This document shows, one piece after another, positions 14,812 to 25,400 of a stretch of 64,000 nucleotides of DNA. Origin of the DNA: an uncultured Glaciecola sp. (GTDB lineage: Bacteria; Pseudomonadota; Gammaproteobacteria; Enterobacterales; Alteromonadaceae); assembly GCA_947496235.1 (NCBI GenBank), contig CANMCE010000009.1, positions 107,043 through 171,042 of the forward strand. The letters run 5' to 3'. The notes beneath the pieces were generated by a model, which was not told where the DNA came from, ran no database searches, and saw only the letters and a list, made by a program, of their open reading frames with translations. Positions within the stretch are counted from its first letter, which is position 1. Each line of letters opens with the position of its first letter. Position numbers and translations under genes: made by a program.

Positions 14812-16129
14812 TAGTTTTCGCGATTTGCGTGAACAAGTAGCAGAACCTACGCCAATTTCTTCTGGCAAACTGGTGCGGGGAGTTGGACTAACCTTGGAAG
14901 CTGTCGGTTGTCAAATTCCTATTGGCGGTCGATGTTTGGTCAGAACGACCACAGGAAAAGTCGAAGCAGAAGTAGTGGGCTTCGCAGATGATATTACGTA
15001 TTTAATGCCAGCAGAATCTATTCAAGGCATAGTGCCAGGCTCTATGGTTGAACCGATTTCGATGGATACTGGATTAGCGGTTGGGGATGCATTGCTTGGT
15101 CGCGTAATAGACGCCAATGGAAAGCCATTAGATGGTCAAGGACCAATTCAATGCAGTCATAGAGTGTCTACCAGCCCGCCGCCGATAAATCCACTGCAAA
15201 GAAAACCAGTGAAAGAACCCTTGGATGTTGGCGTGCGCGCCATTAACTCAGTTCTTACTGTGGGTAAAGGACAGAGAATGGGGTTGTTTGCGGGCAGTGG
15301 CGTGGGTAAAAGTGTGCTTATGGGCATGATGACTCGTGGTACCACAGCCGACGTTGTAGTGGTTGGTTTAATTGGTGAGCGTGGGCGAGAAGTAAAAGAA
15401 TTTATTGACGATATTTTATCTCCAGAGGAACGTCAAAAAGCGGTAGTGGTAGCAGCACCGGCTGATACATCACCATTGATGCGCTTAAAAGGCAGTGAAA
15501 CTGCAGTGACCATAGCTGAGTATTTTAGAGACCAGGGCAAAAATGTCCTGTTGTTGATAGATTCGTTAACTCGATATGCTATGGCACAACGTGAAATTTC
15601 CTTGGCTGTTGGAGAACCTCCAGCGACTAAAGGCTACCCACCTTCAGTATTTGCCAAATTACCTGCCTTAGTGGAAAGGGCGGGGAATGGTAATCAGTAT
15701 CAAGGTTCAATCACCGCTTTTTATACTGTATTGACCGAAGGCGATGACTTGCAAGATCCCATTGCTGACGCCGCTCGCGCTATTTTGGATGGTCATGTTG
15801 TATTATCAAGAGAATTAGCTGAGTCTGGCCATTATCCAGCCATTGATATCGAAGCTTCTATTTCACGTGTCATGCCCCAAGTGGTTAGCCCTGAGCATGA
15901 AGCCAGTGCACGCAACTTAAAACGTGTGTATTCAGCCTATCGACAGAATAAAGATCTGATTAACTTAGGTGCTTATGCCAAAGGAAGTGATCAATTAATC
16001 GATTTATCTATTGCTGCCGCACCTGCTATTAATGCATTTTTACAGCAGCAAACATCACAGGTAGTGCCTTTCGATAATGCCTTAGAAACACTCACCACCC
16101 TAGACTCAGGTCTACGGGGCGGTAAATAG
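14792..16129 (+). CDS. fliI: Flagellum-specific ATPase FliI
   Basis: F1-beta-like hexameric ATPase of the flagellar export machine, which feeds substrates to the gate. Walker A GLFAGSGVGKS is near residues 163-173, the RGREVKEFIDD segment follows, and Walker B is LLLIDSLTRYA. The segment YPPSVFAKLPALVERAG is characteristic. It has 445 residues; AAGGAA lies ahead of the ATG inside the end of fliH. Confidence 0.97.
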   Translation: MIQELIDSFRDLREQVAEPTPISSGKLVRGVGLTLEAVGCQIPIGGRCLVRTTTGKVEAEVVGFADDITYLMPAESIQGIVPGSMVEPISMDTGLAVGDALLGRVIDANGKPLDGQGPIQCSHRVSTSPPPINPLQRKPVKEPLDVGVRAINSVLTVGKGQRMGLFAGSGVGKSVLMGMMTRGTTADVVVVGLIGERGREVKEFIDDILSPEERQKAVVVAAPADTSPLMRLKGSETAVTIAEYFRDQGKNVLLLIDSLTRYAMAQREISLAVGEPPATKGYPPSVFAKLPALVERAGNGNQYQGSITAFYTVLTEGDDLQDPIADAARAILDGHVVLSRELAESGHYPAIDIEASISRVMPQVVSPEHEASARNLKRVYSAYRQNKDLINLGAYAKGSDQLIDLSIAAAPAINAFLQQQTSQVVPFDNALETLTTLDSGLRGGK

Positions 16130-16141
16130 AGGACGTAAATT

Positions 16142-16597
16142 ATGGCGAGTATTCAGCAATTACAACTAGTGGTAGATATTGAAAAAAAGAAAGAGAACAC
16201 CCTTTTACAACATTATCAAACGGCTAAGCAGTATGTTTTTGATAATCAACGAAAGTTATCAGGATTGGAAAACTATCGACTAGAATACCTAAAGCAAATT
16301 AAGCAAAAAGTGAATCAAGGTGTAGGAGCGAAAACCTTAATTCAGCACCAAAATTTTGTAGCTAAGCTGGATAAAGCCTGTCAGCAACAAATTAATATTA
16401 TTAACCAAGGTGTAATGGCCGAGAATCAGCGCAAGCAACAGTGGCTTTTGCAGCAAAAGAAAACTAAAGCGGTTGAAGCGCTTATTCAAAAACGTCGAAT
16501 TCAAGCTCAGATGTTAGAACAAAAGAAAGAGCAGAAACTGTTCGACGAGATTGCCTCCCAGCGGTTTCATCGCAGCCGGAGTTCTATGGGGTACTAA
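16142..16597 (+). CDS. fliJ: Flagellar export chaperone FliJ
   Basis: Small coiled-coil protein that sits in the FliI ring and helps escort export substrates. It is almost entirely helical and rich in Gln and Lys, as FliJ proteins are, with 151 residues and GAGGA ahead of the ATG. It directly follows fliI. In most relatives fliK comes next; here the flagellar genes stop and resume at 32344. Confidence 0.93.
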   Translation: MASIQQLQLVVDIEKKKENTLLQHYQTAKQYVFDNQRKLSGLENYRLEYLKQIKQKVNQGVGAKTLIQHQNFVAKLDKACQQQINIINQGVMAENQRKQQWLLQQKKTKAVEALIQKRRIQAQMLEQKKEQKLFDEIASQRFHRSRSSMGY

Positions 16598-16640
16598 TTT
16601 CTTTACCCTTTATTGCAACTCTAGTTCGCCATTCCCAACC

Positions 16641-16758
16641 AAACTCGTCATTCCAAACCACACGCCGTCATTCCAAACCACACGTCGTCATTCCAAACCA
16701 CACGTCGTCATTCCAAACCACACGTCGTCATTCCAAACCACACGTCGTCATTCCAAAC
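16641..16758. repeat. Tandem array of a 20-bp unit, about 5.9 copies
   Basis: The unit CACGTCGTCATTCCAAACCA runs head to tail from 16641 to 16758. The first copy begins AAACTC, the second has one change (CGCC for CGTC), the next three are identical and the last is partial. A weaker relative (TTCGCCATTCCCAACC) precedes it at 16625. It lies in the 245-base gap after fliJ. A short open frame through the array is a by-product of the repeat, not a gene. Confidence 0.95.
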
Positions 16759-16772
16759 TTGATTTGGAATCT
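16749..16772. repeat. REP-like palindrome closing the tandem array
   Basis: The last repeat copy runs into ATTCCAAACTTGATTTGGAAT, an inverted repeat with 8-bp arms and a 5-base loop, followed by CTCC. The surrounding pattern, GTCATTCC then a GGAATCTC end, is like the short extragenic palindromes common in Proteobacteria. It could end the fliJ transcript but has no T run. Confidence 0.65.
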
Positions 16773-16842
16773 CCCAATCCCCATTGCAATTTAACCATTT
16801 TATGAATAATCTATTTTCAACTCCTTACCGGAATCAATTGAG

Positions 16843-17628
16843 ATGGATCTTCACACATTCCAAATTGTAGAGAACTTTTTACAACATCCTGATAGCCCAA
16901 TAGACCCTTGGCAAAAAGGTTATTTCACCGATCATAAAAAACGATTCCAAGCCGACTTAGCTTTATTATTGGCACTTAATCCTAAAGGCCCTATTTTAGA
17001 AATTGGTTCTGCACCCGGCCATATGACAGCTATATTAGCATTGCATGATTTAGATGTTACCGGGGTAGATCTCGCACCGGAGCGTATGGCACCAATAATC
17101 CAAGCGTTTGGCTTAGATGTTCATGCTTGCGACATTGAAACTGCACCCTTACCATTTCCTGATAACGCTTTTGAATGCATAGTCTTTAGTGAAGTCTTCG
17201 AGCATTTAAGGATTGATTTACCCTTTACACTCAGTCAACTTAACCGCGTATTGAAGCCGGGAGGTAAGTTGTTATTAACAACCCCAAATGTATATTCGTT
17301 ACCGTCTGTGGCAAGGTTTATAACCGGTAGAAGCATCGCAGATCCCGTTCATGAATTTGCAAAACTTCGCGGCGTAGGGCACATGGGACATATCCGTGAA
17401 TACTCTTCAAAGGAAGTCGTCAGTTGTTTAGAAGCCAGTGGATTTGTCGCAACTGCAACAACCTACAGGTTCCATAAAAATACTAATGGAAAGAAAAAGG
17501 CCTTGTTATCACTAGCCTATCGTGTAGTACCGTCTAAATTTCATCGCGAAATAGTGATAGTCGCAGAGAAGATTTTAGACGCGGAGAGGTTTTCACCCAT
17601 TATAGAATCAACGCCTAGCCAAGCATGA
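16843..17628 (+). CDS. Class I SAM-dependent methyltransferase, substrate unknown
   Basis: A Rossmann-fold methyltransferase of the Methyltransf_11 type. Motif I is ILEIGSAPGHM (51-61), followed by an acidic VTGVDLAPERM strand, the DIETAPLPFPDNAF region and RVLKPGGKLLLTTPN. No signal peptide or membrane helix is evident, so it is cytoplasmic. It has 261 residues. It stands alone after the fliJ repeat array and before a bidirectional terminator. The substrate cannot be told from sequence; small-molecule, lipid or sugar targets are all possible. No strong ribosome site is seen before the ATG. Confidence 0.82.
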   Translation: MDLHTFQIVENFLQHPDSPIDPWQKGYFTDHKKRFQADLALLLALNPKGPILEIGSAPGHMTAILALHDLDVTGVDLAPERMAPIIQAFGLDVHACDIETAPLPFPDNAFECIVFSEVFEHLRIDLPFTLSQLNRVLKPGGKLLLTTPNVYSLPSVARFITGRSIADPVHEFAKLRGVGHMGHIREYSSKEVVSCLEASGFVATATTYRFHKNTNGKKKALLSLAYRVVPSKFHREIVIVAEKILDAERFSPIIESTPSQA

Positions 17629-17649
17629 CTTCTCTCACTTTCTGTCATA

Positions 17650-17675
17650 AAAAAAGCGGCTAAAAGCCGCTTTTA
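17650..17675. terminator. Bidirectional terminator between convergent genes
   Basis: A-rich sequence, then AGCGGCT, a 3-base loop and AGCCGCT, then a T run. The symmetry serves both the methyltransferase gene on the plus strand and the porin gene on the minus strand. Confidence 0.88.
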
Positions 17676-17693
17676 CCTTTACTTATAGAGCGC

Positions 17694-18641
17694 TTAGAAT
17701 TTAAAAGACCAATTGTATTGAATACCCAAAGCAAAATAGCTTTTATCTTCCACGTCTTCTTTATCAATAAGGCTATACCAAGTATAGAGTTTAAGGCTTT
17801 TTGAAAGAATATAATCTAATCCAATGTTGAAGTTGGAATCATCTTCAAGGGTTTGATATTGGATTTTGTAGTCAATGTTTTTCACTTTGTAGCTGGCGTT
17901 TAACAACACACCGTTTTCACTTTCTCCGCCAACCGCTGGTTCTTGGGTTTGATACATAGCACCTATCTGAGCACCTGCTAGTTTAAATCGAGCGAATATG
18001 CGTGTTACATCATAATCTTCTACATCAAAATCATGGGCGATACCCGCGTATAAACTAGTTTTTTTCAATTTACGGTCACCGTAAAAAAGCGCACTGGATA
18101 CTGCTGAATCACCGCCCTCTGATTTATCTGCTTGGTACAGAGTTTCAATGCGAAAGTTATTGAATGTAGGTGTAATATAAGTAACTACGTCGGTGAGTCT
18201 GTTTTCACCTTCCCATAGGACTTTTATATCACCTTCATAATGGTTAAATAGATCTAAAGCACGACCTGGCGCCCATACAGGGGTAAAATTTCGGCCAATA
18301 GTAAGTTCACCTAAGGTTTTAGATCTTAGACCAACATACTGTGGACGAGCTGATATATTATCGCTACCTGATTCGCCAGTAATATCGACTTTCCATTCCA
18401 ATCGGTAAACGACTGTCAAGTCGTCATCGACTTCAACATCACCTTTAACTCCAATCCATGAGTTGTTACTTCTAATTTCAGTAAATTGATCGCCACCTTC
18501 ATCTGAAAGCTGGGCATTAACATTTATCTTTGAATAAAGTTCGCCAATAGAACCCTCTTCAGAAAAAGCGGGCTTACCGATTAATAACATAATAAACGCG
18601 GCTAACAACATTCTGCCGATAATTGCAGTGGGATTGGACAT
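17694..18641 (-). CDS. Gram-negative outer-membrane porin
   Basis: Probable trimeric beta-barrel diffusion porin. The start at 18641 gives 315 residues beginning MSNPTAIIGRMLLAAF, a clear signal peptide ending near PAFS; AAGGGG lies 9 bases before it. A longer frame upstream adds non-signal-like residues and was not chosen. The mature part alternates polar and hydrophobic residues, includes the porin stretches NSWIGVKGD and YVGLRSKTLGELTIGR, and ends in aromatic Phe (YNWSFKF), as outer-membrane barrels do. It is divergent from the chemoreceptor gene. The solute specificity is not known. Confidence 0.87.
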   Translation of the reverse strand: MSNPTAIIGRMLLAAFIMLLIGKPAFSEEGSIGELYSKINVNAQLSDEGGDQFTEIRSNNSWIGVKGDVEVDDDLTVVYRLEWKVDITGESGSDNISARPQYVGLRSKTLGELTIGRNFTPVWAPGRALDLFNHYEGDIKVLWEGENRLTDVVTYITPTFNNFRIETLYQADKSEGGDSAVSSALFYGDRKLKKTSLYAGIAHDFDVEDYDVTRIFARFKLAGAQIGAMYQTQEPAVGGESENGVLLNASYKVKNIDYKIQYQTLEDDSNFNIGLDYILSKSLKLYTWYSLIDKEDVEDKSYFALGIQYNWSFKF

Positions 18642-18830
18642 AAGGATTTTCCCCTTAATTGGTGTGAATATAATGATTGTTAACGAGGATATCGACATCC
18701 ATCTAGGCAACTTAAGTTTTTAGTTGAATTATACTTAAGTTTAAAAAAATAATTTTATCAAATTTAAAATCTGCCGATATAGTCATATGAACAAAATCAC
18801 AACGATTTGCGTCTTTTGAGGACATTACTG

Positions 18831-20474
18831 ATGCTAGAATCTCAAAACTATTCGGTTAGAGCCAAATTTGCCTTTCCTATCGTTTTAATTACTTTGCTTA
18901 TCGCCATAATGGCAACTGTTAGCTATTTAGGAAACAGTCGACTATTAACAACCACAAATACAATTTCTGATACCTTTTTAGAAGGGATAAATTTAGCGTT
19001 AAATGCTGATAGAGATTTATATCAAGCTCATGCCGCTGCACAAAATTATTTGTTGTCTGCTTCATTGGATTTGGGTACAGAAAGTAAAAACCTAGAAACG
19101 TTTAATGAAAACGCTCAGCAAGCGCTTGACAGGATGGAAAAAGTTAAATCCCTCATGGTGGGATACCCAGAATCGTTAGCTAAAATTAGAAATTTCAACC
19201 AAGATTATAATACTTGGTTAGCCAGTTCAGAAAAAACCTTAGAGATGGCGAAGACAGGAAGTGCGTTAGAAGCCACCCAGTTTTATGAACAAACTGTTAT
19301 TGGTAATTTTGATAGGTTAAGAGAACATTATGACGTTATCGGTGGTGAGTTGAAATTACATGCTGATAAGGCGACGACGAATGCTAAGGATATAGGCACT
19401 TCAGAGGCGACTCAACTGACAGTGATGATTTTAATTAGTTTAATTGTTTGTGCCGTTAGTATCATTTATGGTCCACGCCTTATTACCAATCGACTAGATC
19501 AACTATTGAAAGTAATGAAAGACATTAGCGAGGGTGAAGGCAACCTTAAAGTTCGACTAGATGAGAATGGTAAAGATGAGCTTTCTCAACTTGCTCATGC
19601 ATTTAATCTTTGGATGTCAAAACTACAACAATTGGTTATTACGATCAAAAACGATGCCAGTAGTTTAAATGACTCAGTTATTGAATTGAACGGTTCTTCT
19701 GCGCAAAATAAAGTGATTGTAAATGAACAAAATGCCAACCTTGATAACATCGCTGCGGCTGTTAACGAATTGAGTTATGCAGTAAAAGAGGTCGCCCTGA
19801 GTTCAAATAACGCATTAGAGTATATTAACTCTGCCAAAGAACTCAGTATTGATTCAACAAAATCGGTGACTGCTTCGGTTTCACATATATCGTCCTTGTC
19901 TTCATCAATTGTGCATGCAAGTGACGTAATCACTAATCTAGCGGACGAGTCAAAGCATATTATTTCAGTACTAGATGTTATTAGAGATATTGCCGACCAA
20001 ACTAACTTGCTCGCACTTAACGCGGCCATAGAAGCTGCACGCGCCGGAGAACAGGGCAGAGGCTTTGCGGTTGTTGCAGACGAAGTTCGCACACTTGCAA
20101 GTAGAACACAACAGTCAACAGAAGACATCAACAGTATGTTGTCTGGGTTTGGTAAGGGTGTTACCGAGGCTGTAGAAGCTATACAAAAGGGTAACTCTCA
20201 GGTTGAACAAGTGGTTAATGCATCAAATACGGTAAAATCGTCATTAGAACAAGCCAATCAATCTGTCGATAAAGCTAGTGACTTAATTTCACAAATTGCC
20301 ACTGGCACTCAGCAACAAAGTGAAGCCACAGATGAAATTAACGGTAATATTGTTGCCCTACATGAGCATAGCAACAATAGTGTTGAAACGGTGAATCAAA
20401 CGACTAATGCTGTGTTAAGTTTAGAACAGACGGCAAGCCGCTTGTCACAAAATGTAGAACAATTTAAAGTATAA
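18831..20474 (+). CDS. Methyl-accepting chemotaxis protein (transmembrane chemoreceptor)
   Basis: Inner-membrane receptor feeding the CheA/CheW array. It has a first membrane helix at about 12-32, a helical periplasmic sensor of about 160 residues (four-helix-bundle style), a second membrane helix ([16 protein letters not shown]), HAMP, and a signalling hairpin whose tip is near residue 390 ([20 protein letters not shown]). No C-terminal CheR/CheB docking pentapeptide is present. The start at ATG 18831 gives 547 residues with GAGGA upstream; the longer TTG frame from 18807 lacks a site. The ligand is unknown. Confidence 0.92.
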   Translation: MLESQNYSVRAKFAFPIVLITLLIAIMATVSYLGNSRLLTTTNTISDTFLEGINLALNADRDLYQAHAAAQNYLLSASLDLGTESKNLETFNENAQQALDRMEKVKSLMVGYPESLAKIRNFNQDYNTWLASSEKTLEMAKTGSALEATQFYEQTVIGNFDRLREHYDVIGGELKLHADKATTNAKDIGTSEATQLTVMILISLIVCAVSIIYGPRLITNRLDQLLKVMKDISEGEGNLKVRLDENGKDELSQLAHAFNLWMSKLQQLVITIKNDASSLNDSVIELNGSSAQNKVIVNEQNANLDNIAAAVNELSYAVKEVALSSNNALEYINSAKELSIDSTKSVTASVSHISSLSSSIVHASDVITNLADESKHIISVLDVIRDIADQTNLLALNAAIEAARAGEQGRGFAVVADEVRTLASRTQQSTEDINSMLSGFGKGVTEAVEAIQKGNSQVEQVVNASNTVKSSLEQANQSVDKASDLISQIATGTQQQSEATDEINGNIVALHEHSNNSVETVNQTTNAVLSLEQTASRLSQNVEQFKV

Positions 20475-20491
20475 AATATTGAGTTAATTTT

Positions 20492-20524
20492 AAAAGCCGT
20501 TGAAATTTTCAGCGGCTTTTTTAT
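20492..20524 (+). terminator. Rho-independent terminator after the chemoreceptor gene
   Basis: AAAAGCCG and CGGCTTTT pair, with TGAAA/TTTCA extending the stem inward, followed by a T run. It ends the single-gene chemoreceptor transcript. Confidence 0.88.
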
Positions 20525-20609
20525 GTCTAATATTGTACTATGCATAAAACTTCTAATAATTTGTCTTGGTAAATTTGCTGAGTTAAATTTGAATTGCTAT
20601 CATAACTCC

Positions 20610-20978
20610 ATGAAATTGTTGACGATACTATTTTCACTTACGTTAATCTTCAACTTAACTTTTAGCCCAAGCGCGCAAAGTTTTGAAGTAGATATGACGG
20701 ATTGCCACATGCAGAGCATGCACTCTGATGTTGAGGCTATGCAGTCAACCCAAGCGCAAGAAAATGACTGTTGCGACAATGGTACCTGTGGATTAGCAAT
20801 GGCAAATTGTGAAGGTAATTGTAGTCACTGTCACGGCGCCACAGGTTTTATAGCCTTAGCGACCTCTATACAAGCGCATGCACCTGAACTTTCAAGCGAC
20901 CATAACATCGCCACAGTTATCACGGCATATAGTTCCCCTGTCCTAGAGCTGATAATCCCCCCATCAATTAAATTTTAA
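20610..20978 (+). CDS. Small exported Cys/His/Met-rich protein, probably metal-related
   Basis: A 122-residue protein starting MKLLTILFSLTLIFNL with a signal peptide ending near SPSAQS. The mature part has DCHMQSMHSD, then NDCCDNGTC, then NCEGNCSHCH, a dense set of possible metal ligands. I do not recognise a named family. It sits directly ahead of the CusB/CusA genes, which suggests a periplasmic copper or silver role, but that is inference. The longer frame from 20523 begins in the terminator and is unlikely. Confidence 0.65.
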   Translation: MKLLTILFSLTLIFNLTFSPSAQSFEVDMTDCHMQSMHSDVEAMQSTQAQENDCCDNGTCGLAMANCEGNCSHCHGATGFIALATSIQAHAPELSSDHNIATVITAYSSPVLELIIPPSIKF

Positions 20979-21056
20979 AATGATGTCAAGTGCTTTGGAT
21001 TTGTTTAATCCAAAGACACAAAAAGTTTAATTTTTAATGTTTGATGGAGCGTACTC

Positions 21057-22475
21057 ATGCGCAATTATTTTGTATATTTCCTACTTGTTGCTGGGTTATA
21101 CAGCCTTTCTACTGAAGAGCTTCGTGCTCAAAATGACCAACCGATTTATATTTGTCCGATGCACAATCATATTACCAGCGACACCCCCGGAGATTGTCCG
21201 ATTTGCGGCATGGATTTGGTGGCGAAGAAAACATCGAACGAACATACTGACGATGAGATGTTGGAGATGCATGGTGAAGATGATCATGAATCAATGGATA
21301 CTATGCAAAGCATGCCATCAATGCAGTTGGATAATCTATTTGAATCTACCGCTAGCCAATATGTTTGTCCCATGCATGAGCATATTGTCAAGGATCACCC
21401 TGGGACTTGTCCTATTTGTGGCATGGATTTAGTTCCCAAAAAATCAGCGCAAACATCTAAGGGACCGAGTGTACAGGTCTCAGGGGCTATGCAACAAAGT
21501 CTGGCAATTCAAACTGCGCTTGTGCAAAGGGGAAGCATACAACCCGTCATACTAGCCTATGGAAGCGTAGAGTATGACGAAACAAAAATCAGACATATTC
21601 ATTCAAGGGTAAGTGGATGGATAGAGAAATTGGCGGTAAATAGCTTGGGTGAAGCCATTAAAAAAGGCGACTTATTGTATGAAATTTATTCACCGGAATT
21701 AATTGTTGCCCAAGATGATTTTTTATCCCTTTTGGCCAGCGGTATCAGTAATCCAGAACTGATTGAAAGAGGAAAGAAACGTTTGAGTTTATTAGGCGTA
21801 GATGATGCGTTAATTGAACGAATAGCAAACACCAAAAAGTCTATCTATCAATTGCCTTATTATGCTCGCCAATCAGGTGTGGTTGATAGACTTGATGTCC
21901 GTGAGGGAATGTATGTTCAACCTGCGCAAGAAATGATGATGATAGCGGATCGCAGTGAAGTGTGGATAGTTGCGGATGTATCTGAATCTAATGCGCCATT
22001 GATAGAACAGAATCTCAAGGTCAATCTATCGGTTCCTGCTGCTGACATTAATGATCTGTCAGCGCCTATAAGTTTTATTTACCCTGATATGGACCCTAAC
22101 ACTCGCACAATGAAATTACGGGTCGATGTACCAAATCAAAAGCAAACACTTAAACCAGGGATGCTGGCAAAGCTTGAAATTCAAACTCAAGCACTAAATG
22201 ATGTGTTGTATATTCCGTTGCAAGCACTGATTAGAACTGGCAAATCATCAAGAGTTATTGTGCAGACAAACGACCAAGAATTTGTCCAGCGCAAAGTAGC
22301 CATTGGAGTGATTACTGATGATCTGGTCGAAATTCGGCAAGGGTTATCTATCGATGAAAGAGTGGTGACTTCAGGACAGTTCTTATTAGATTCTGAAGCC
22401 AGCTTATCTCATTTTAGCAATGGCCTATCAGAACATGATGAAAAGACTGTTATGCCGCAGTCTCACAACCACTAG
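21057..22475 (+). CDS. cusB: CusB-type RND efflux periplasmic adaptor with two metal-binding domains
   Basis: Membrane-fusion protein that links the CusA pump to an outer-membrane channel for copper/silver export. After a signal peptide it carries two copies of the small heavy-metal-binding domain: YICPMHNH then CPICGMDLV (31-55) and YVCPMHEH then CPICGMDLV (103-126), joined by a Met/His/acid-rich linker. The usual adaptor follows: barrel-sandwich (HSRVSGWIEKLAVNSLGE), helical hairpin and beta-barrel regions. It has 472 residues; GGAG lies before the ATG. It is 9 bases from cusA. Most CusB proteins have one such domain or none, so the duplication is notable. Confidence 0.92.
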   Translation: MRNYFVYFLLVAGLYSLSTEELRAQNDQPIYICPMHNHITSDTPGDCPICGMDLVAKKTSNEHTDDEMLEMHGEDDHESMDTMQSMPSMQLDNLFESTASQYVCPMHEHIVKDHPGTCPICGMDLVPKKSAQTSKGPSVQVSGAMQQSLAIQTALVQRGSIQPVILAYGSVEYDETKIRHIHSRVSGWIEKLAVNSLGEAIKKGDLLYEIYSPELIVAQDDFLSLLASGISNPELIERGKKRLSLLGVDDALIERIANTKKSIYQLPYYARQSGVVDRLDVREGMYVQPAQEMMMIADRSEVWIVADVSESNAPLIEQNLKVNLSVPAADINDLSAPISFIYPDMDPNTRTMKLRVDVPNQKQTLKPGMLAKLEIQTQALNDVLYIPLQALIRTGKSSRVIVQTNDQEFVQRKVAIGVITDDLVEIRQGLSIDERVVTSGQFLLDSEASLSHFSNGLSEHDEKTVMPQSHNH

Positions 22476-22484
22476 GATCCTATT

Positions 22485-25400
22485 ATGATTAAATTTTTAA
22501 TAGATCGTAGTATGCGTTTTCCGGCCATAGTATTGCTAATATTCACGGTGTTAGGCATCTATGGATATTTAAGCCTGCAGCGAATTCCAGTGGATGCTAT
22601 ACCTGATTTAAGTGACGTACAAGTTATCGTAAAAACCAGCTATCCAGGTCAATCACCTCAGTTAGTTGAAGAGCAAATTACCTACCCATTGTCTACTGGA
22701 CTATTAGCAGTACCCAAAGCTAAAACAGTAAGAGGTTTTTCGTTTTTTGGTGATTCTTATATATACATTATTTTTGAAGATGGCACCGATATATATTGGG
22801 CAAGAACCCGCGTTTTAGAATATTTGAATCAAATTAGCTCTCAATTGCCTGCGTCTGCTCAGCCAGAGCTTGGACCTGACGCCAGTGGTGTGGGTTGGAT
22901 ATATCAATATGCGTTAACAGATACCACGGGAAATCAACATTTGGGAGACCTGACGACCTTACAAGACTGGTTTCTAAAATTAGAATTGCAATCTGTACCA
23001 GGGGTGTCCGAAGTGGCAACCGTTGGCGGCATGAAAAAGACCTATCAAATAGTATTAGATCCACAACGGTTAACCCAATACAACTTGAGTATTCAACAAG
23101 TTATGGACGCAGTTTCAGCCAATAATGGAGAAGTTGGTGGGGGTATTATAGAGATGGCGGAAGCCGAATATATGATTCGTAGCCAAGGCTATCTCACAAG
23201 CATTGAACAAATTGAACAAATACCTTTAGGGATTATGAGTGCGCAAGCTAGCCCTTTGCTATTAAAAGATGTAGCTGTAGTAACAAATGGCCCTGAATTA
23301 CGACGTGGTATTGCCGAATTAAATGGAGAAGGAGAAGTCGTTGGCGGCATAGTGGTGATGCGTCAAGGTGAAAATGCAATGACAGTCATCAATAGTGTTA
23401 AAGCCAAACTTGAACAACTTGCCAAAGGACTACCGGAAGGGGTTGAAATCCGAACTGTTTACGACCGCTCAACCTTGATTCAAAGTTCGGTGGATAATTT
23501 ACAGAACAAGCTACTGCAAGAAATTATTGTGGTAATTGTAGTTTGTTTACTCTTCTTATGGCACCTACGTTCGACCCTAGTCGCCATGATCAGTCTACCT
23601 TTGGCGGTTTTGCTAGGCTTTGTGGTTATGTGGTTGCTCGATGTGCGCATTAATATTATGAGTTTAGGTGGTATCGCCATTGCTGTTGGTGCTCTAGTCG
23701 ATGCCGCAATTGTAATGATAGAAAACCTGCATAAACATTTACATCATTATCAACAGACTCAAGGCAAAGTGGCAAAAGGGAAAGCACACTGGGAAATAGT
23801 CAAAAAGTCTTGTTTTGAGGTGTGTCCGGCACTTTTTATTTCGCTATTAATCATTACCTTGAGTTTTATTCCAGTGTTCGGTCTTACGTCTCAAGAGGGC
23901 AAGTTATTTGGTCCTTTAGCTATGACTAAGACGCTAGTTATGGCAGCCTCAGCGCTACTCGCAATTACCCTAGTACCAGTGCTACTTAGTTTGTTGGTAA
24001 GAGGACATATAAAAGATGAATCAGTTAATCCCATCAGTCGAGTACTTACTTGGCTTTATGCGCCCATGTTAAAACTGTCATTAAAATTACCTTGGTTGAC
24101 TATTTTATTTGCAATCGCAATAGCAGGATCTGCTTATTATCCTTGGCAAAAAATGGGCAGCGAATTTATGCCTGATTTGCAAGAAGGTGATCTCATGTAT
24201 ATGCCAACCACCTTACCAGGCGTCTCACCAGCTAAAGCAGGGGAGCTCTTGCAACAAACTGATCGTTTAATTAAGACACAACCAGAGGTAGCCTCTGTGT
24301 TTGGTAAAGTAGGTAGGGCAAATACAGCGACAGATCCTGCACCGCTTACAATGCTAGAAACCACCATTCAATTGAAAGATATAAGCTTATGGCGCCCAGG
24401 CATTACGTTAGATGACATAATTTCGGAGCTTGATCAGCGAGTACAAGTACCTGGATTGACCAATGCTTGGGTACAGCCGATACGAACCCGAATCGACATG
24501 TTATCAACAGGTGTCAAAACCCCTGTAGGGCTTAAAATTTCAGGTACTAATTTAACCCAATTACAAGCAACAGCAGTAGCGGTTGAGCAAGCTCTGGGAG
24601 ATTTACCTGAAACCCAAAGCGCCTTTGCTGAACGCGCCAGATCTGGGCGTTACATTGAAATAGTACCTAATCGACTCGCTTTAGCACAATACGGTTTGAA
24701 TATCATGCAAGTACAACAGTTGGTACGTTACGCTGTAGGTGGAGATGAAATTGGCATTAGTGTACAGGGTGACAAAAGATTTGGCATTAATTTGCGTTTT
24801 CCTCAAGATTATCGTCAATCGCCTGAGCAATTACGGGACCTGCCAATGCGAGGAAATAACGGACAATGGCTCACTTTGGGACAAGTGGCGAGTATTGAGA
24901 TAGCAGATGGGCCAGCCCTTATAAAAAGTGAAAACGGTCGATTAATGGCCTTGGTATTTGTGGATCTAAAGGACAATGTCGATATTGCTGCATACATTCA
25001 AAAAGCCCAATCACATTTGCAAACCGAAGTGAATTTGCCAATAGGATCAAGCGTTACTTTTACCGGGCAATATGAATATATGCAACGGGCCGAACAAAGC
25101 ATGCAATATTTGGTGCCCTTGACCTTATTAATCATACTGGTCTTGTTATATCTGACCTTTAATTCGTTTGTGCAGGCGTTTTTAGTCATGGCTAGTTTGC
25201 CAATCGCGCTTTCTGGCAGTTTGTGGTTAGTTTATTTGCTCGGCTATGAAATGTCAGTGGCCGTGGCCGTGGGGATGATTGCACTGGCGGGGGTCGCCGC
25301 TGAATTTGGGGTAATCATGTTGTTATACATTAATCGGGTTCGCCAAGATACCGATTTACCTCTCGATAAAGCCATCTACCAAGGGGCTCTACAAAGAGTT

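Noticed and set aside
16641..16758. The 20-bp repeats as a CRISPR array
   Set aside because: The units abut directly with no unique spacers, and no cas gene is in the window.
16551..16805. Open frame of 84 codons over the end of fliJ and the 20-bp repeat array
   Set aside because: It is open only because the 20-bp unit lacks stops in that frame; it overlaps fliJ, has no ribosome site and gives a repetitive peptide.
18773..18780. GCCGATAT before the chemoreceptor gene (and GCCGATAC at 50377-50384 before cheW) as sigma28 -10 boxes
   Set aside because: Seven of eight bases fit the FliA -10, but no TAAA-type -35 lies at the expected distance in either case, so I do not annotate them as promoters.
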